In this document: positions 12,170 through 24,137 of the stretch, piece after piece
How the letters are laid out: the number at the start of each line of letters is the position of its first letter
Position numbering within the stretch: the first letter of the stretch is position 1
Assembly: GCA_000697665.1 (NCBI GenBank)
Contig: KL197727.1
Span: 1-64,000 of the forward strand
Length of the DNA stretch: 64,000 nt
Source: Jaapia argillacea MUCL 33604
Lineage: Eukaryota > Basidiomycota > Agaricomycetes > Jaapiales > Jaapiaceae
Direction of reading: 5' to 3'
Translations under genes and position numbers: made by a program
The notes under the pieces: generated by a model
Databases searched by the model: none
Told to the model about the DNA's origin: nothing
The model's input: only the letters and a program-made list of their open reading frames with translations

Positions 12170-12690
12170 CCCCACACCAACTCAAGTTACCCAAAACGTG
12201 GAGGATACACCCAGTCTTCCACGCAGGACTACTGACTCCATACAAAGAAACTGCCGAACACAGATTAAACTACCCATGACCCATACCCAACTTGATTGCT
12301 GGAGAAGAAGAATTCGAAGTAGAAGAAGTCATCCAATCAAAGTATGCTGGATGAGGGAAAAAGACTGTTAAGTATCTGGTACGATGGAAAGGATACCTGG
12401 ACTCAGAAAATACATGGGAAGACATGAAGAACCTCCATAACTCATCGGAATTAGTGGAGCCGTTCCATCAGAAACACCCAAAATCTCCCAAGCCAGTCAA
12501 ACTGGCCTTCACATTGCTCCAGATACTGGAAGAAGAATGGACCCGACTCTGGATAGACATCATGGCAAGGTGTGTGGCAATGGAAAGCTGCCTGAACCTT
12601 CCAGAATACATGACAAAAAACCCCAATCCCAAACAGATAAAAGCCCATCTGGCCAAACTGCAAAGATCCATTCCTCAGCAAATACTCTAA
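12170..12690 (+). mobile_element. Integrase C-terminus with chromodomain
   Basis: [23 protein letters not shown] is the standard linker that precedes the chromodomain in Gypsy chromoviruses. EEEFEVEEVIQSKYAG, then KYLVRWKGYLDSENTWED form the chromodomain, with the aromatic-cage positions and the WKGY and NTWE signatures. A chromodomain at the integrase tail marks the chromovirus branch and is thought to steer integration to modified histones. It belongs to the broken element above. Confidence 0.85.
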
Positions 12691-12748
12691 CAGCTAACAC
12701 AACCACTCTCGCCTAACAAGCACCACCAGTCTCCCCAGCACTATCAAA

Positions 12749-14125
12749 ATGATCTCTGAGGCCACTCTCCACACCCTCTCCATCATCATCACACCCAGCA
12801 TCCACCTCCCCACACCCCCCACCTTCTATGTCACCACCGACCACCAGATAATGAAGCACGAGGACATAGAATACTGTGAGCACCAGCTCGTCTCTAAAGT
12901 CCTAGCCGAAGCCCACCTGGTCAACACCAAGAACTGGATTCTCAAGTGGAAGAGCGACCAGATGATGGAATACCACATCTGCATGGGCCGCCCCCACGCC
13001 CTCGATTTCTTCAAAACCAACAGCCACGTTCAAAAACAGATTCGCCCCATCCTCCCCATCCCCATCATCACCACCAACCACACACCTGCCATCACCCCCC
13101 TCGACTTCACCAAAACCAGCCCATTCAGCTTGCGCCCCCTCATCCCTATCATCAGGGACAACATCAAACCCTACAAATCCCAGTTTGCCCCCATCCTCAA
13201 CAACGACATTTTCAGCCCTGCCCCCCTTCTGGAAGATAACCAACCGCATCCTCAAAGCCCATCCTACCATCCATCTTTGCCCATCCACTCCCCACACCCA
13301 TCCGACTATCAACCACTTGAAGACATGGAAATCGACGAGTGGAACAGCCAAGTGGACTATGCCTCCCTGCCTCTTGTCCCAGACAATGCCACCTCCTCCA
13401 CTGACCCCCTCCCCTCTTTGCAACCCATCTTGTCCTCCACCTCCAAACTGGGAGAACTCCCAGTGGACATCCCACTGCCCCCCACCCCATCCTCCATGAG
13501 TGAATGCCCTGGTACCCACATCCAATACTCAACCCCCAGCCTCACCACCAATTGGAAACCAGAGGGAGGAGAACGTGAATGGCCCCCAGCTGGTTTGGCC
13601 GACTCAGAAGACATCTGGCCCAACCCCATCCACACCATTGAACAATGGAGACAAAACCCAAACACCCCCTTCCCCTCACCCTCCCAATCCCTGGTCGACC
13701 TATGGGCCTCCTGTCCCCTCATTACATCACCACCAACGAGTCCAGCTACCACCACAAAACCAAATGCTGGAACTGCCACAAACAAGGGCACCTCATGCGA
13801 TCCTGCCCCACTGACTGATGACCCTGTAAGAAACAGTCTGTTGCCATCCGTCCTCCCCCCACTCATGCCACCCCTAGGCTCACATCCCTGCTTCCATCCC
13901 TACCATGGCCAACCCCGATATCAAACTGCGCCTGCAATGAGGAATCTTGACATTACACCTATATTGAGGACAACATTTGGTGATGCAAACTTGAACTGGA
14001 AAGCACCTGATGGGCTTGGATCCACTGGATGGAACAAGGAAAACATCTCCTGGCGACCCGATACCCCCTTTTGCCCATCTCCTCCCCACTTTACCCTGAT
14101 GCCACTGTGTGGCAGCAATTTTTAG
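12749..14125 (+). mobile_element. 3' open frame of the chromovirus with a zinc-knuckle motif nearby
   Basis: A 458-residue open frame rich in Pro, Thr and Ser lies between the chromodomain and the polypurine tract. Within the same stretch, at about 13765-13809, the DNA encodes a CCHC zinc knuckle (CWNCHKQGHLMRSC). A nucleic-acid-binding module 3' of integrase is not part of the classical Ty3 layout. The region is in the env position, but no envelope features are visible. Confidence 0.45.
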
Positions 14126-14206
14126 ACTGTCAAATACTGGAGACTGATTGGAGTCAGAAGATTTGAACAGAGGTTTGGGACAAACCTCGGCTTAGAAGAG
14201 GGGTGG

Positions 14207-14640
14207 TGTCACAACTTTGTATACCTGTTTCATTTTTTCATTATCTTATCTTATCCTGGACATCTTATCTCATCTTATTGTGTCTTCTCTTGGACTCATT
14301 CTATTTATACCTTGTTATACTATTATTAACTCGACTTCTCATTCTATACCCCATTCAGCTGGTTACCAATTCTCTGGACATTCCACCTTATTCTCTACCT
14401 TTCTATCATGTTCTCTTGTATTCCTTGGACACTATTCTTAGCGCCTTCTATACCATTCTACTATGTTCTACCTTTCTGGCCCTAGTATATAAGGCACTCT
14501 CACGCTCCTGTATTCCTTAAGCTTGTCCACTTGAATAATACAGCTCTTTAGCCGTACCCTTCAATTGATTTGCTCCCATTCGTCATCCTCTACAGCCTCA
14601 AGTCATAGCCTGAGTACTAGTCGCTAAAGCACTCCTAACA
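14207..14640 (+). repeat. 3' LTR of the chromovirus
   Basis: It begins TGTCACAAC right after the polypurine tract and ends CCTAACA at 14640, followed by the target copy CAAGT. It has the TATA motif AGTATATAAGG and a 43-bp segment that the 5' LTR lacks. Confidence 0.92.
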
Positions 14641-17297
14641 CAAGTCTCATACAGTTCAGTAAGTCATGTTGGTTTTGTGGGTGGAGACAACACATTCAAA
14701 GTCAACAGGAGACAGGGAGCATTGAAGCAATCCTCCATCAGCCAGTTTGTACAGCAGAGAGGTCAAAAGAAGACTTGGACAGGGTCGGAATCAGTTACGA
14801 CCAGCAGTTCTTCGAAGACAGATGAAAGTGACCCCGATGCCACTCTGCACCTGAAGCAAAACTCATTGACTGTGTTTGCTGGATACCAACCTCTCAATGC
14901 TGAGGAGAAGCGTGAACAGGTGGCTTGTGAATTTGAGGAGCTAAGGGCAGGCCAGGAAGAACGAGAGCAAAAAGCAAGGCACCAAGAGGAGGCAAGGAAA
15001 GAGCACAAGGCTGAGCTGAATAGGTTGTGAATTGCGAAGTTCTGTGCGAAGAAGAAGGAGGGAAAAGAAAGTGGTGGGATGGGCTGAAAGGCCAAAGTGG
15101 TGGGTCGAATTGACTTTCATGGTGGTAACCCTAGGTGCTGACAGTTGGTGCAGATTGTCCTTGGATGGACGTGCTGAACTCTCTCACCCTGGAAAGAACT
15201 GGAAGAAGGGGAGGAACAGAACAAAGGGTGGCAGTGTGTAAGGCTGCCACACTCATACAAATTGGTATCACCCATTCCTTTGGACCCATATCAACTGCAT
15301 GGCACCCAGAGTCGGATGGTCTTCTCAACGGATAGCTGCACACTTGAGTTGGGATATGCCTGAATTGTTTGCAAACCTCACACGTGCTCACATTTGGAAG
15401 TGGATATCAAAGTCAGGCAAGAAGTGGTCGAAGAAGACCAAGGCCAATGTTGCTCGCCAATGTTCACTGGCTGGCTCCAGGAGAACTGGGATATTGGCAC
15501 CCTACCCAGAGATCATTGACAAGATCAAGGATGTCCTGACTTCCACCCGAAAACCTGGAATTGCCATCAATGCCATGATCGCCTGTTCCATCATGATCTT
15601 GATCATTCGCAAACAAAAACCGGAGCTTCTTGATGACCCGAAGTATCAATTTGTGTGTGCAGAGGTATGTAATCTTGTGGAACCCTCAATGAATTCACAG
15701 CTAACAAAGATTATTCTCAGACTTACATTCAGCAATTCCTGAGCAGTGTGCTCAATTGGTCTATCAGGAAGGGCACATGAGCTGCAGCTCATCTTCCTGC
15801 AGATGCTGACAAGCTTTGCAAAGCATCCTTCTTTTGACTGGCTCATCTCATGAATTGGTATGATATCCCAGGAAAGGTATATACTTACTGTAATATTCCA
15901 TCCCAACAGTTAGCTCAGAGGCCTTTCATTTAGCTTGTCATCAATGCTGACCAGACTGGGGTTTATGTCATCCTCAGCAACAACAAAACATATGAGAACA
16001 AGGGTGCAAAGCAAGTTGATATCACAGGGAAGGATGAGAAGCACACCTACACTCTAATGGTTGCAACATCTTGTGCTGGCGATATTTTGCCTATGCAGCA
16101 GGTATGGAGTGGAAAGACATTGGGGAGTCTGCCATTGAAGACATCACCCATGTACAATGATGTGATTGAGTGTGGGTTCCAATTTGCATTTGCGAGCAGT
16201 GTGAAACAAACAAGCCATTTCTTGACACTGAAGAACATGAAGGAGGTGAGAGTTCTGACCTCTACACTGTTTGCTAAGCTGACGAGATGTCACAGTGGAT
16301 GGAAAAGATTTATGCACTGTATGTCAAGCAAATCATTGCTGATGACCCAAGCCTGCAGGTGGATCCCAAGCCTGCAGGTGGATCCCAACCAGAAGTCAAT
16401 TCTGAAGCTCGATTGCTACCCTGTCCATATCTCTGAAGACTTCCGAAACTACATGTGAGCAAGTCACCTGAATGTTTTCCTGATGTATGTTCCCACAAAT
16501 TGTAAGCTACAACACTTTATTTGAATTTGATTCTTCTGCGACGTTGTTGCTGATATTGGGTTGAACCAGGCACACCTATCTGGCAACCAAATGATGTGGG
16601 GATGCAATGGCCCATCAAACACATCATAAAGCAAGGAAATATGGATGCCCTAGTCAAGGAGCACTCAGAATGGATCGAGAGTGGTGGTGACATGAACAAG
16701 TTCAAAGTCAGCCAATCCCTACCTTTTCTTTGCAACCAGTTGGTCCAATTTATTGTTGAAGCTTATGACAAGTTCAAGAACAACACATTCGGTTGTGAAG
16801 TTGTTCAAATGATTAGCCTAACTTCTTGTCTCAGACCTCAGCTCACAGGATGCTTTTAGGCTTGGAGGAAGTGCCGGTGTTCAGCCAGAAACTTGAGTGA
16901 GGAGTCGCTCACTTCTCCAGTCACAAAAAAGGCCCTACATGATTACCTGAAGACCCACCCACAGTTTCAAGGCAAAATTGAGGCAAAAATTGGACCAATC
17001 CTGGGCTCAGTAGAAGACACTGGCAAGAAAGGATATGGCCACGAGAACAATGATGCTGATGATGCTGATGTTCCACTTTGGACAATTATAGAATCAAGCC
17101 TCTGCATCCAGGTGCCATTGGATTTTGACAGGATCTCGGGCAGACTGCAGGGATCTGAAGTTTTGGCTGATGTAAATGGTCGGTTATCTTCAATTGGTGT
17201 TGCAGAAGACATTCACGGGTGGAGGGATGATGGACAGACATGGGAGGAGTGGAAGCAGGCAAACATTGCAGAGCTGGCGAAAAAATCGAAAAAATAG
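14641..17297 (+). pseudogene. DDE_1 transposase (pogo/CENP-B-like DNA transposon), decayed
   Basis: The frame before the catalytic domain is recognisable from ARQCSLAGSRRTGILAPYPE (about 15450-15510), a signature of mushroom DDE_1 transposases. The catalytic acids sit in NADQTGVYV (15943-15970), LKLDCYPVHIS (about 16405) and QPNDVGMQWPIKHII (about 16585-16630). The C-terminal helices end near 17297. Introns are likely, for example about 15879-15911. The gene is broken: in-frame stops lie at about 15777, 15837 and 15930. A 19-nt tandem repeat (about 16344-16381, unit CCCAAGCCTGCAGGTGGAT) shifts the frame between the first and second catalytic acids. I could not find the terminal inverted repeats. 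The coding part is shared with the fragment at 8092-8311, across the chromovirus insertion. Confidence 0.8.
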
Positions 17298-17993
17298 GCC
17301 TTTTTTTATTTGTAGCATTACATTGGCTTTGAGTTATCAACCGGCAGTACATTACCCATTATACCTATTGGAATTGGCAACACAACAGATGCTGCATTAC
17401 CTATTACCGTTGCCAACATACAGATCACTACAGTATCTGAGTGAAGGGCAGTTTTCTTGAGTTGGCAATTGTCTCTGGGATTCCACCGCTACCACCACCT
17501 TAACCTCTTCCCCTTCCACCACAATGGTCTCCAACCAATACCCCTCCATGGTCCCCAATCATGGCACTCTCCCAGAACACTCCTATTGTTCTTGAAGATA
17601 TCATCGCAGGGAGAGAGACTATTGTTGTGATGGAGGAGACAGGGATAGTGTTTGTGACAGAAGCAGCAATCATTATGGTGAAGGAATAGTGCAACAGCAG
17701 TGTACGAAGAACGAAAGAACAGGGTGTTTGTGCATGAGCACCAATTATGGAATTGCTACTGCTTCTGTCAGTAGCTTAGTGCAATGACAACCATGAGGAG
17801 GGATGAGTAGGAGTGAGCCAGGACGAGCCAGAAAGTGTAGGGGTTATTGCCCCGATGGGCACGAGACCAGCAACATGTTGTTAATTCAAGTTGGATTCAA
17901 GCAAGGTTCAGTAATGTCAGTTGCAATGGGATCATGATAAGATATTTTTTGTGATAAGCCTGCCAAAAGATATCATGATAAGATCAGTTGTTA
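17298..17993. other. Transposon-flank DNA without a gene
   Basis: This stretch holds the likely 3' flank of the DDE_1 transposon. I see no convincing frame. Two direct copies of ATCATGATAAGAT lie near 17931 and 17972, just before the MITE. Otherwise nothing is recognisable. Confidence 0.5.
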
Positions 17994-18922
17994 CTATCAC
18001 ACAGGTAGTTATTACCGGTGTGTATGGATATTCCCTAACCTCAAAATCACTCCTAGCACCTTCCACACTTGTCTGATAAATCTGAGGCTTGGCATACAAA
18101 ATATTTGGGTATTTCCTGAGGTTCCTATCAAGTCAGAATGAGAAAATCAGCACTCATCAGAACAGAGAACTCAATGAGATTTGTATATAGCCCTTGCCAA
18201 AATTGAGTAATCCACCGATCCTGCAGCCTAAAAGCATCCAATTGCCCTAAGATACAGGATATAGTACTATATGATAGCACCATGCATGGCTACACTATGT
18301 GATTGGGTGAACACAGAGCAGATGCTGTTCAGGACACAATTCGGGGGGGATATTCTCCACTCCAGCCACTCAGCGTGACAGATTGAATCTCTGCTCCCTT
18401 TCCCATCCACCATTTGCAGCTAAATTCAGAATGATAGACCATTTGGATTTCTTTCGCTCTCAGAAGCCTCTCCATTCAGTTACCATTTGAGGCAAGTCAA
18501 ACGCGGTGCCTTGATGACTGGCTCCACCCAGCACCACAATTCGTGTTCGAATCCTGGAAATCAATATAATTTCCCCCCTTTTCAGCGGATGTGCCTGAGT
18601 CGAGTAAAATTGCTCTGGTCTATCGTTCTGAATTTAGCTGTGAGGTCCACCACATGCCTTATTCAGTCGACGCGAGACCAAAAGCCGTGACTTTGGTGTG
18701 ACGCATCGAGAATATCTGTACTCGGTGTAACCAAAATCCTGCCGAGGTCAGTAATTCTCTGCCGATGGGCCTGCTGTTGAGAATTATCATTTAGGCACTT
18801 CGAATGGGCTTTAGAGTACATTATATCGCATAGGTTCTCGTTGTAATCACTCCAAAAGGAGGAATAGCGAGGGAGGTACAAGGCAAACATTGAAAGAGTG
18901 GTAATAACTACCTGTGTGATAG
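17994..18922. mobile_element. MITE with perfect 23-bp terminal inverted repeats and TA duplication
   Basis: CTATCACACAGG...TTATTACC (17994-18016) is the exact reverse complement of 18900-18922. Both ends are flanked by TA (17992-17993 and 18923-18924), the target duplication of the Tc1/mariner/pogo superfamily. The 929-bp interior has no transposase frame, so this is a non-autonomous element that would have been moved in trans. The ends show no mismatch, which suggests recent activity. The right end is only 170 bp from the URB2 start codon. Confidence 0.85.
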
Positions 18923-19048
18923 TATGGCTGCCTCATGATTGGCTTTCGACTGATTCAGTTACCTCATGGGTCGATCTTGATGGTCTCACAACGACCACTG
19001 CCTTATGAGGGACTTTGGAAATTTCCGACAAAGTCACAGGGGCATCAA

Positions 19049-19060
19049 TTAGGGTTAGGG
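19049..19060 (+). promoter_or_regulatory. Telobox-like TTAGGGTTAGGG upstream of URB2
   Basis: Two perfect telomere-type repeats lie 33 bp before the URB2 start codon. In several fungi, Tbf1/TRF-type Myb proteins bind this word in promoters of ribosome-biogenesis and snoRNA genes. Whether it acts so here is inference from the motif and the gene's function. Confidence 0.5.
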
Positions 19061-19092
19061 TCTATTTTCTTCCTCTGCCTGTCGCCAATGCC

Positions 19093-22000
19093 ATGAACTG
19101 GAGGCAATCACCCCAGGCATTCGTGCGCGCCCTCAAAGCCCCCAACGATCCGCCCCACCCGGAGCACCCCTTCAAGATCGAGATTGCGAAAAGTGGCTGG
19201 GATGACGTCGAGTTTGCAGTGCCGAACAAGGCATTGCTCGTCCTCGAGTGGATCCTCGCAACTTTCAAGTCGAAACTTGCCCAGTGAGTCATCTATTTAT
19301 TGTTATTATTGAATCTAATTTATTGCAGACAAGTGATTGTGGATGTGCGGTATTGGTCCCTCCTCGCAGATGTCCTCGGACAAACAACCGTAAAATCACA
19401 AATAACCCTCCTGCTTAACCGAATTCCATTTACGCCAATCGTATCATCCTTCCTCGCCAACCTCCATCGCCCTTGCGATCCTGAACTGCTCGAATCTGTT
19501 CGCAGATCCATCTCTGTCTTGTGGCCCCTGGGTGTGCACAGATCCAATGCGGACGTGCTGGGAGAGTGTTGGGGGGCGTTACTCGCTGCGATTGTCCGAA
19601 TTGGGGGAGCACTCGAGGGCGACAGTTGCCAAAGGATTGGGATGATTGTAACCGACAGTTATAAACTCGCTCTGGGAAACTCATTCAATAAAAAAAAGGT
19701 ATGTTCTCCATTTATCCTCTTTTCATTTTCCAACTTATCCAATGACAGCTTAACCAAACATTCCTCTCAACGCACCTCCACTCCTGGTTCCAAGCCATCC
19801 ACACTCCCACACTCCTCTCAGAATCAATCTACACAGCAGGCATCGAAACTCTCTTCAACCTCGACGTCCTCCGTTCCTCGCCAATCGACTCTCTCTTCCA
19901 AGTTCTTGTCGCCCTCCCCACCGAATCCTACATCGTACTTTCCCTCCCTCGGTTATACGCAAGCTATATCCACTCCATTCGACGATATCGCTCAACCCTC
20001 TTCCCTTCCTCGGGGATAGAGAACGCTGCTATGAAATTCTATTCGAAGGTGAATAAGCTGTTGGTGAGGTATCAGGCTCGTCAGGAGGAGGTTTGGGAGG
20101 CGAGAGTTGGATTGGTGGGGGTTGTAGAGGGGGAGAAGGTGTTTAAGCCTGGGGAGGTGAGAGTAGTCGGTGGGAAGAGGAAGAGGGGGGATGATGAGGA
20201 TAATGGCGAGACCGAGGGCGAGGGACAATTGAAAGAGGGTATAGAATTGGCTTTAGATGTTTTACGTGGTTCGTCTCTCCCTCTCCCTCTCCCTCTTCAC
20301 CGCTAACTACCCCTCCAGATCAATCATCGCCCAAAACAACCAAAGCCTCAATCACATACCTAACAACCCTAACAAAAATTGATTACGAAACCCTAATCTC
20401 CCCCTCCCTCGCAAAAATCTTGCACGTTTTACTCTTATCATCCACCGAAGCGAGTGAGTTCTTGGGTTTGGTGGTTGAGTATTATTCGAGGACGAGGATG
20501 GTTCCTTCCTACATCGACGCGTTGGTCTCGTGTTTTTCGCACCTTGATTTCGTGGAGGACTCGCGGGATGTGTACCAAGCTGTACACACTTCGTCTGTCC
20601 TGGGTAAGGCCCATTTGGGGGCTTTGGAGAAGGCTGTGAGGGGTTTCGTGACTCCTGGTCAGGTGTTGGGGGTGGATGAGGGGTTGAGGGATGTTTTGAA
20701 GGGGATGGATGGGGAGGGGGAGGGTGGGGAGACGAAGGACGAAGGAAATGGGAAAGAGAAAAACAAGAGACGTAAAAGTTCTTCTCACTCCCAAGAACGA
20801 CAAGACTCGAGGACGAAAGAGATACGTGCAATCCGATTATCGTTACTCTCGGCGTTAGCACGTACGATCTTACCTTGCCTCCCTCTTCGTTCTCTCCCCA
20901 TGAACGAGCGGGAAGTGGTGGTTGGGGTTATCGAGGAGATTGGAGCGGCCGTTTTAGGCGGGGTGGAGACCTTCTTTCGAGTTGGGAAGAAGCATAAGAG
21001 AGGGGGGAAGAAGGGGGTGAGGGAGTGGGACTCTCAAGTTCATTGTGTGGCGTTTTTGAAACTTTGGTATTCTCTTCCTTCGTCTCCTGTCACCACCTCG
21101 AGTCAGTTGGATGACGAGTTGAGAGAGGGGATGTTGAGTTTCATTAGCCGGTTGGACTCGGATGATGAAGGGTTACACGAATTGAGTGTAGAAATCGTAC
21201 GTCTCATCCTCTACTTCCTTTCCTTCGACCACCAGAATAACCTTGTCGATTTGGTGGGGAGGTAGTTCCGCGCCCTCCTCCTATCCTCATCCCCAAACCA
21301 AACAAATAGCAAAGCATTAATAGACGCTATTCTCGCCTACATCTCTCCCCTCGCGACACAACCAGTATCATGGAGTGGGTTATCATGCGATTTGGATGCT
21401 AGTGGGGGAGGGAGGTGCAGAGCCGCCCTGGCGGTTTTCTGGGTTGTTTGTGAGAGGTTCTTGAGCGTTTTTGAGTGAGTTGCCTTGAGTCTTTTTGGGT
21501 GCATTAGATTGATGGTCTTGTGGTAGGAAATTGGCGAGTCTAGAACAGTTGGTCAAGTTTGTTGGGGTTTTGATGGGGGTTGGGAGGAGTGTTGGTGGTG
21601 TGGAGGAAGAGGGGGAGGAGGGGAGAGGAGGAGGAGTGAATCCGAGGTTGGTATTCTTGCGGGCTTTGCGGTCGGCAGAGTTTTGGGAGATGGGGAATTT
21701 AAGAAGTGAGTTTTATATACCCACCACCAAACGTGTCTGACGTTTTGCCATGGATAGTTGCTTTGATGTCACACATCTCAACAACCCTAGCTCCTCTCAC
21801 CTCTCCCTCTCTCTCCCTCCTCTCCCTCCTTTCCTCCCTCTCAAAACCCCGACTAAAGGATGTCCCGGACGGTTCGATCTTGGATCGTGCATACGCGATG
21901 TATGCGTTCTTGTTATACGTTCCCATCGAGTATATAACCAAGAGCAGTCGGACGGAGTTTGTCAGGTGTGCGCTCGTTTTGGACGTTTTGAGTGCTTTAC

Positions 22001-24137
22001 GTTCGAAAGGGAAGGGGAAGGAGGGTTTTGGGAGAGGGGGGCAAGGGGTGAAGAGGGAGGTTACCGTATCGAGGGTGTTTTTGGGGAGGGTGTTTGGGTG
22101 GTTAGGTGTTGTTGATTATCCAGTTTGTCGTCCCCTTCCTTACCTTGGTTTGATTTGTTGTTGATGATTCGCGTAGGCTGTTGGACAGATGACGGAGTAT
22201 CTCGTCGATTCTTCTTCCACTTTCCGTCCCTGTGAAGGGGATGAGGAGTTTAGGAGCGCGACCCTCGATTTGGTGGATATGCATTTCCTGTGAGTATGCC
22301 TTTTCGTTCGTACTCTCGTCCGACCCGTTCATGCTTTTCCAAATAGGAGTTTGATCCGATCTGCAGAGAAGGGACCAGAGGGAGAAAACTCGCTCTCGAG
22401 TCTTATCCAAGTCTTGCAACGTGTCGCTGAGCGAATACCTACCACGTCTAATGACGTTTCGCACCTTGCTTTGTTACACTTGATTGATACCCTGACGACG
22501 AGTTTCAACGCTGACAAGTACGTTTTTGGTATTTTTATTATGGTTTCTTGTGTGGTTGTTGACGTTTTGAAGGTTCACTCCTGGTGTAAGGGACGCATTG
22601 TCGGCTCTGCTGAATGTCCTCTCCAGTAGCGTTCGGCCGAAGATATTGTCCATGACGATGAGCAACATCACTGATCATCAGTTCGCGCTCGATGCTTGGT
22701 GTCGCGTCCTAGCATTTGGGATATGGTTACCCTCTGGTTAGTCTCTTCTCACTTTCGCCTCGGCTCTACTTCACTAAGCCCTACGCTTTTCATAGTCAAC
22801 GTCCCTCCGCAATACGGACCGTCGATTGTCCGGAAAATACTATCCGCCGTGAAAAATGCAGAAATTGAGGGGGAGCACGTCAAGGATGTTTGCGCATCCT
22901 CTCTGGCGATTTTACTTCAGGAGATCCGGTATGCACATCAAGTTGACAGGGAGAAGAATTTGGGTACGATCGTTGCTACTTACCTGGCATTCTCGCGGAT
23001 ATCTGGGTCCCAGGGTATACAGTATTTTTTTTCCTGGCATACGGATAGTTTGTTAATCCCAACATTTTTACAGGGACGGCAAAACTTGATTCGTATATCG
23101 CTAAGGCATCGAGACTGTTATCGGTCGCCGATTTTGCATACATGCTGGATTTAATCGCAGAGTCTTTGTCGACTGGGGTGCATTCCGAGGATGACTTGAC
23201 GGTGTTGATTCATCTTTCGAGCACCCTTCTACGAGAGGCTCCTGAAGGTAACCATGGCGTCTCGCAGTGTACCCCCGACTTATGCCGAGATTATAGGCAC
23301 GCTGAAGGTTACTCAAAATCACTTTAGTCAAACGTTGAGTGTGTTTGTCAATTATCCGGTATTCTATGGAGGTCCTGCTTCTCTTCGAGTTGCGGCTCTT
23401 GGCTTCGTCGCTCAACAATGTAGCGATCGAGTGAGTCCTTTCCTTTCTCCACCCCGCATATCACTAATCTACGTCGATAGCCTGCAGCGATACGATCACA
23501 AGACGTTGGCAGTGTTTGGTCCCTACTGGCAAGGTTTCTTGCGGGGTCCAAAAAGCACGACGAAGAATCCAATCCAGCCATCTTCCACCACATCGTATCC
23601 ATTCTCAGCGCCCTCGTTCGCCTTCGTCGGGACCTGATATTGTCCACCTTGCCACATCTCGGAACGACGCTCAGCCACATGCTCATGTTGACGCGGAACC
23701 TTCGTCCTCAGTTGGGAGCGAAACAGAGTAAACAGGTCACCGATACTCTGCCTTTATGGATTAACGTCTCTCGTCCTCTCGGCGGGGATGAAAGCAAGGC
23801 TTTGGCGAGACTTTTGGAGAGTCTAACCACCAAGAGCGTTGTTCGAACTCATGGCTCCGGACCCGATACACAAAAAGCAGAGTCGCTATCACGGCCATTC
23901 TCGAAACATGCTGCATACGTACTCAAGGCTTATATCGACGCCATGAACGATCCGCTTTGCTTCATGCCCTCTGAGATCCGCAAGGACTTGCAGCCGGGGT
24001 TGTTTTCGCTTTGTGAGATGATGAGCGAACATAATCGGGATGCTATGATGGTGTCGGCTTTCGATGCTGGGGGAAAGACGACTATGAAGACGTTGTGGAA
24101 GGAGTATGAGAAGCAGCGGTACGTTGGCAAAGGATAG
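19093..24137 (+). CDS. URB2: Urb2/Npa2 family ribosome biogenesis protein
   Basis: This is a large nucleolar protein of early pre-60S particles. Yeast Urb2/Npa2 works with Urb1/Npa1, Nop8 and Dbp6 on 27S rRNA. I read 14 exons: 19093-19283, 19329-19698, 19749-20268, 20319-21196, 21266-21474, 21527-21705, 21758-22122, 22177-22289, 22347-22517, 22573-22736, 22796-23014, 23074-23247, 23297-23430 and 23481-24137. They sum to 4344 nt (1447 aa), all in phase. The family call rests on the Urb2/Npa2 C-terminal domain: MPSEIRKDLQPGLFSLCEM, then SEHNRDAMMVSAFDAGGK and LWKEYEKQRYVGKG. The rest is helical-repeat-like with a basic/acidic low-complexity insert (about residues 330-360). The ATG at 19093 is the first in frame that leads into the conserved N-terminus. 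The length fits fungal members, which run about 1200-1500 aa. Confidence 0.88.

Larger units (their letters stand above)
8312..14640 (+). mobile_element. Chromovirus-type Ty3/Gypsy element with both LTRs (fossil, nested)
   Basis: LTRs of 391 bp (8312-8702) and 434 bp (14207-14640) flank the element. The 5-bp target duplication CAAGT is at 8307-8311 and 14641-14645, and a polypurine tract (AGAAGAGGGGTGG, 14194-14206) abuts the 3' LTR. Inside are a gag-like region (about 9798-10350), a 1.8-kb block of different composition (about 10350-12165), the integrase tail with a chromodomain (about 12170-12480) and a 3' open frame (12749-14125). Most of pol is absent, so the copy is broken. By eye the LTRs differ at about 15 of 391 shared positions (near 4%, almost all transitions), which suggests moderate age. 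Confidence 0.9.

Noticed and set aside
18530-18560. tRNA B-box-like GTGTTCGAATCCTGG inside the MITE
   Set aside because: No A box or cloverleaf can be formed around it, so there is no tRNA gene.
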